34,878 nt of DNA from Chrysochromulina tobinii (lineage: Eukaryota; Haptophyta; Prymnesiales; Chrysochromulinaceae). This document shows positions 34,855-34,878 of the stretch, piece after piece; within the stretch, counting starts at the first letter, position 1; every line of letters starts with the position of its first letter. The notes below the pieces were generated by a model. It searched no databases. It saw only the letters and a program-made list of their open reading frames with translations, and was not told where the DNA came from. Where the stretch lies: NCBI GenBank assembly GCA_001275005.1, contig JWZX01003127.1, positions 1 to 34,878 on the forward strand. The letters run 5' to 3'. The translations under genes were made by a program, and so were the position numbers.

Positions 34855-34878
34855 GGGGGGGGGGGGGGGGGGGGGGGG
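34855..34878. repeat. Terminal run of 24 G
   Basis: The window ends in 24 consecutive G, about 100 bases upstream of the RRP5 start. It may be a real homopolymer where assembly stopped, or a sequencing artefact at a contig edge. It is not a telomere-type repeat. Confidence 0.9.

Noticed and set aside
34855-34878. Run of G considered as telomere or element end
   Set aside because: Pure homopolymer with no TTAGGG-like unit; more likely an assembly edge.

Overview
The window looks like nuclear DNA of a gene-dense, GC-rich eukaryotic microalga. Three kinds of protein point that way: eukaryote-only machinery (RRP5, AP-1 gamma-adaptin, TAF8, a syntaxin-6-type domain), plastid-linked proteins (a triose-phosphate-type translocator and a pentatricopeptide repeat protein) and a plant-type GARP/MYB-CC regulator. 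The plastid-linked proteins begin with a secretory signal peptide, which suits a secondary (complex) plastid. Together with the nearly intron-free genes, proline-rich LRR proteins and high GC, this makes a haptophyte-like alga my best guess. That is an inference; no ribosomal or plastid marker is present to prove it.

Layout. 1-2043 (+) is a 5'-truncated proline-rich/LRR secreted protein. 2524-2796 (+) is a small coiled-coil protein resembling the N-terminus of FLASH. 2797-3837 is a gap holding a RAD51-paralogue exon relic (-) and copies of a dispersed repeat. 3838-5478 (-) is a PPR protein and 5831-7108 (-) a plastid-type phosphate translocator; the latter is divergent from a low-complexity Ser/Thr kinase at 7411-9693 (+). 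10506-12191 (-) is a sedolisin/TPP1-type peptidase, divergent from a small membrane protein at 12357-12776 (+). 13050-14123 (-) is TAF8, divergent from AP-1 gamma-adaptin at 14595-17102 (+), which is followed by a syntaxin-6-like protein with no SNARE motif at 17725-18537 (+). After a 1.7 kb gene-poor gap with another repeat copy comes a GARP/MYB-CC transcription factor at 20233-21627 (-), divergent from a secreted HAD-like/zinc-ribbon protein at 21827-22555 (+). 23247-24380 (-) is an FN3-like/SAM protein. A structured non-coding stretch with a tRNA-Glu-like half lies at about 24490-25000. 25407-25889 (-) is a small charged protein. 26242-27747 (-) is a TPR/aspartyl-asparaginyl beta-hydroxylase, divergent from a multi-pass membrane protein at 27929-28981 (+). 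29424-34754 (-) is a full-length RRP5. The window ends in a 24-base run of G.

Functional themes. Most genes are unrelated housekeeping genes, as usual in eukaryotes. Two neighbourhoods suggest a link: AP-1 gamma with the SNARE-less syntaxin-6-type protein (both trans-Golgi/endosome trafficking), and the PPR protein with the translocator (both plausibly plastid). Divergent gene pairs with short shared promoters recur. I found no bacterial-style system, CRISPR array or intact transposase. The least expected items are the RAD51-like relic, the dispersed ~60-80 bp repeat in opposite orientations, the SNARE-less syntaxin and the hairpin-rich non-coding stretch.
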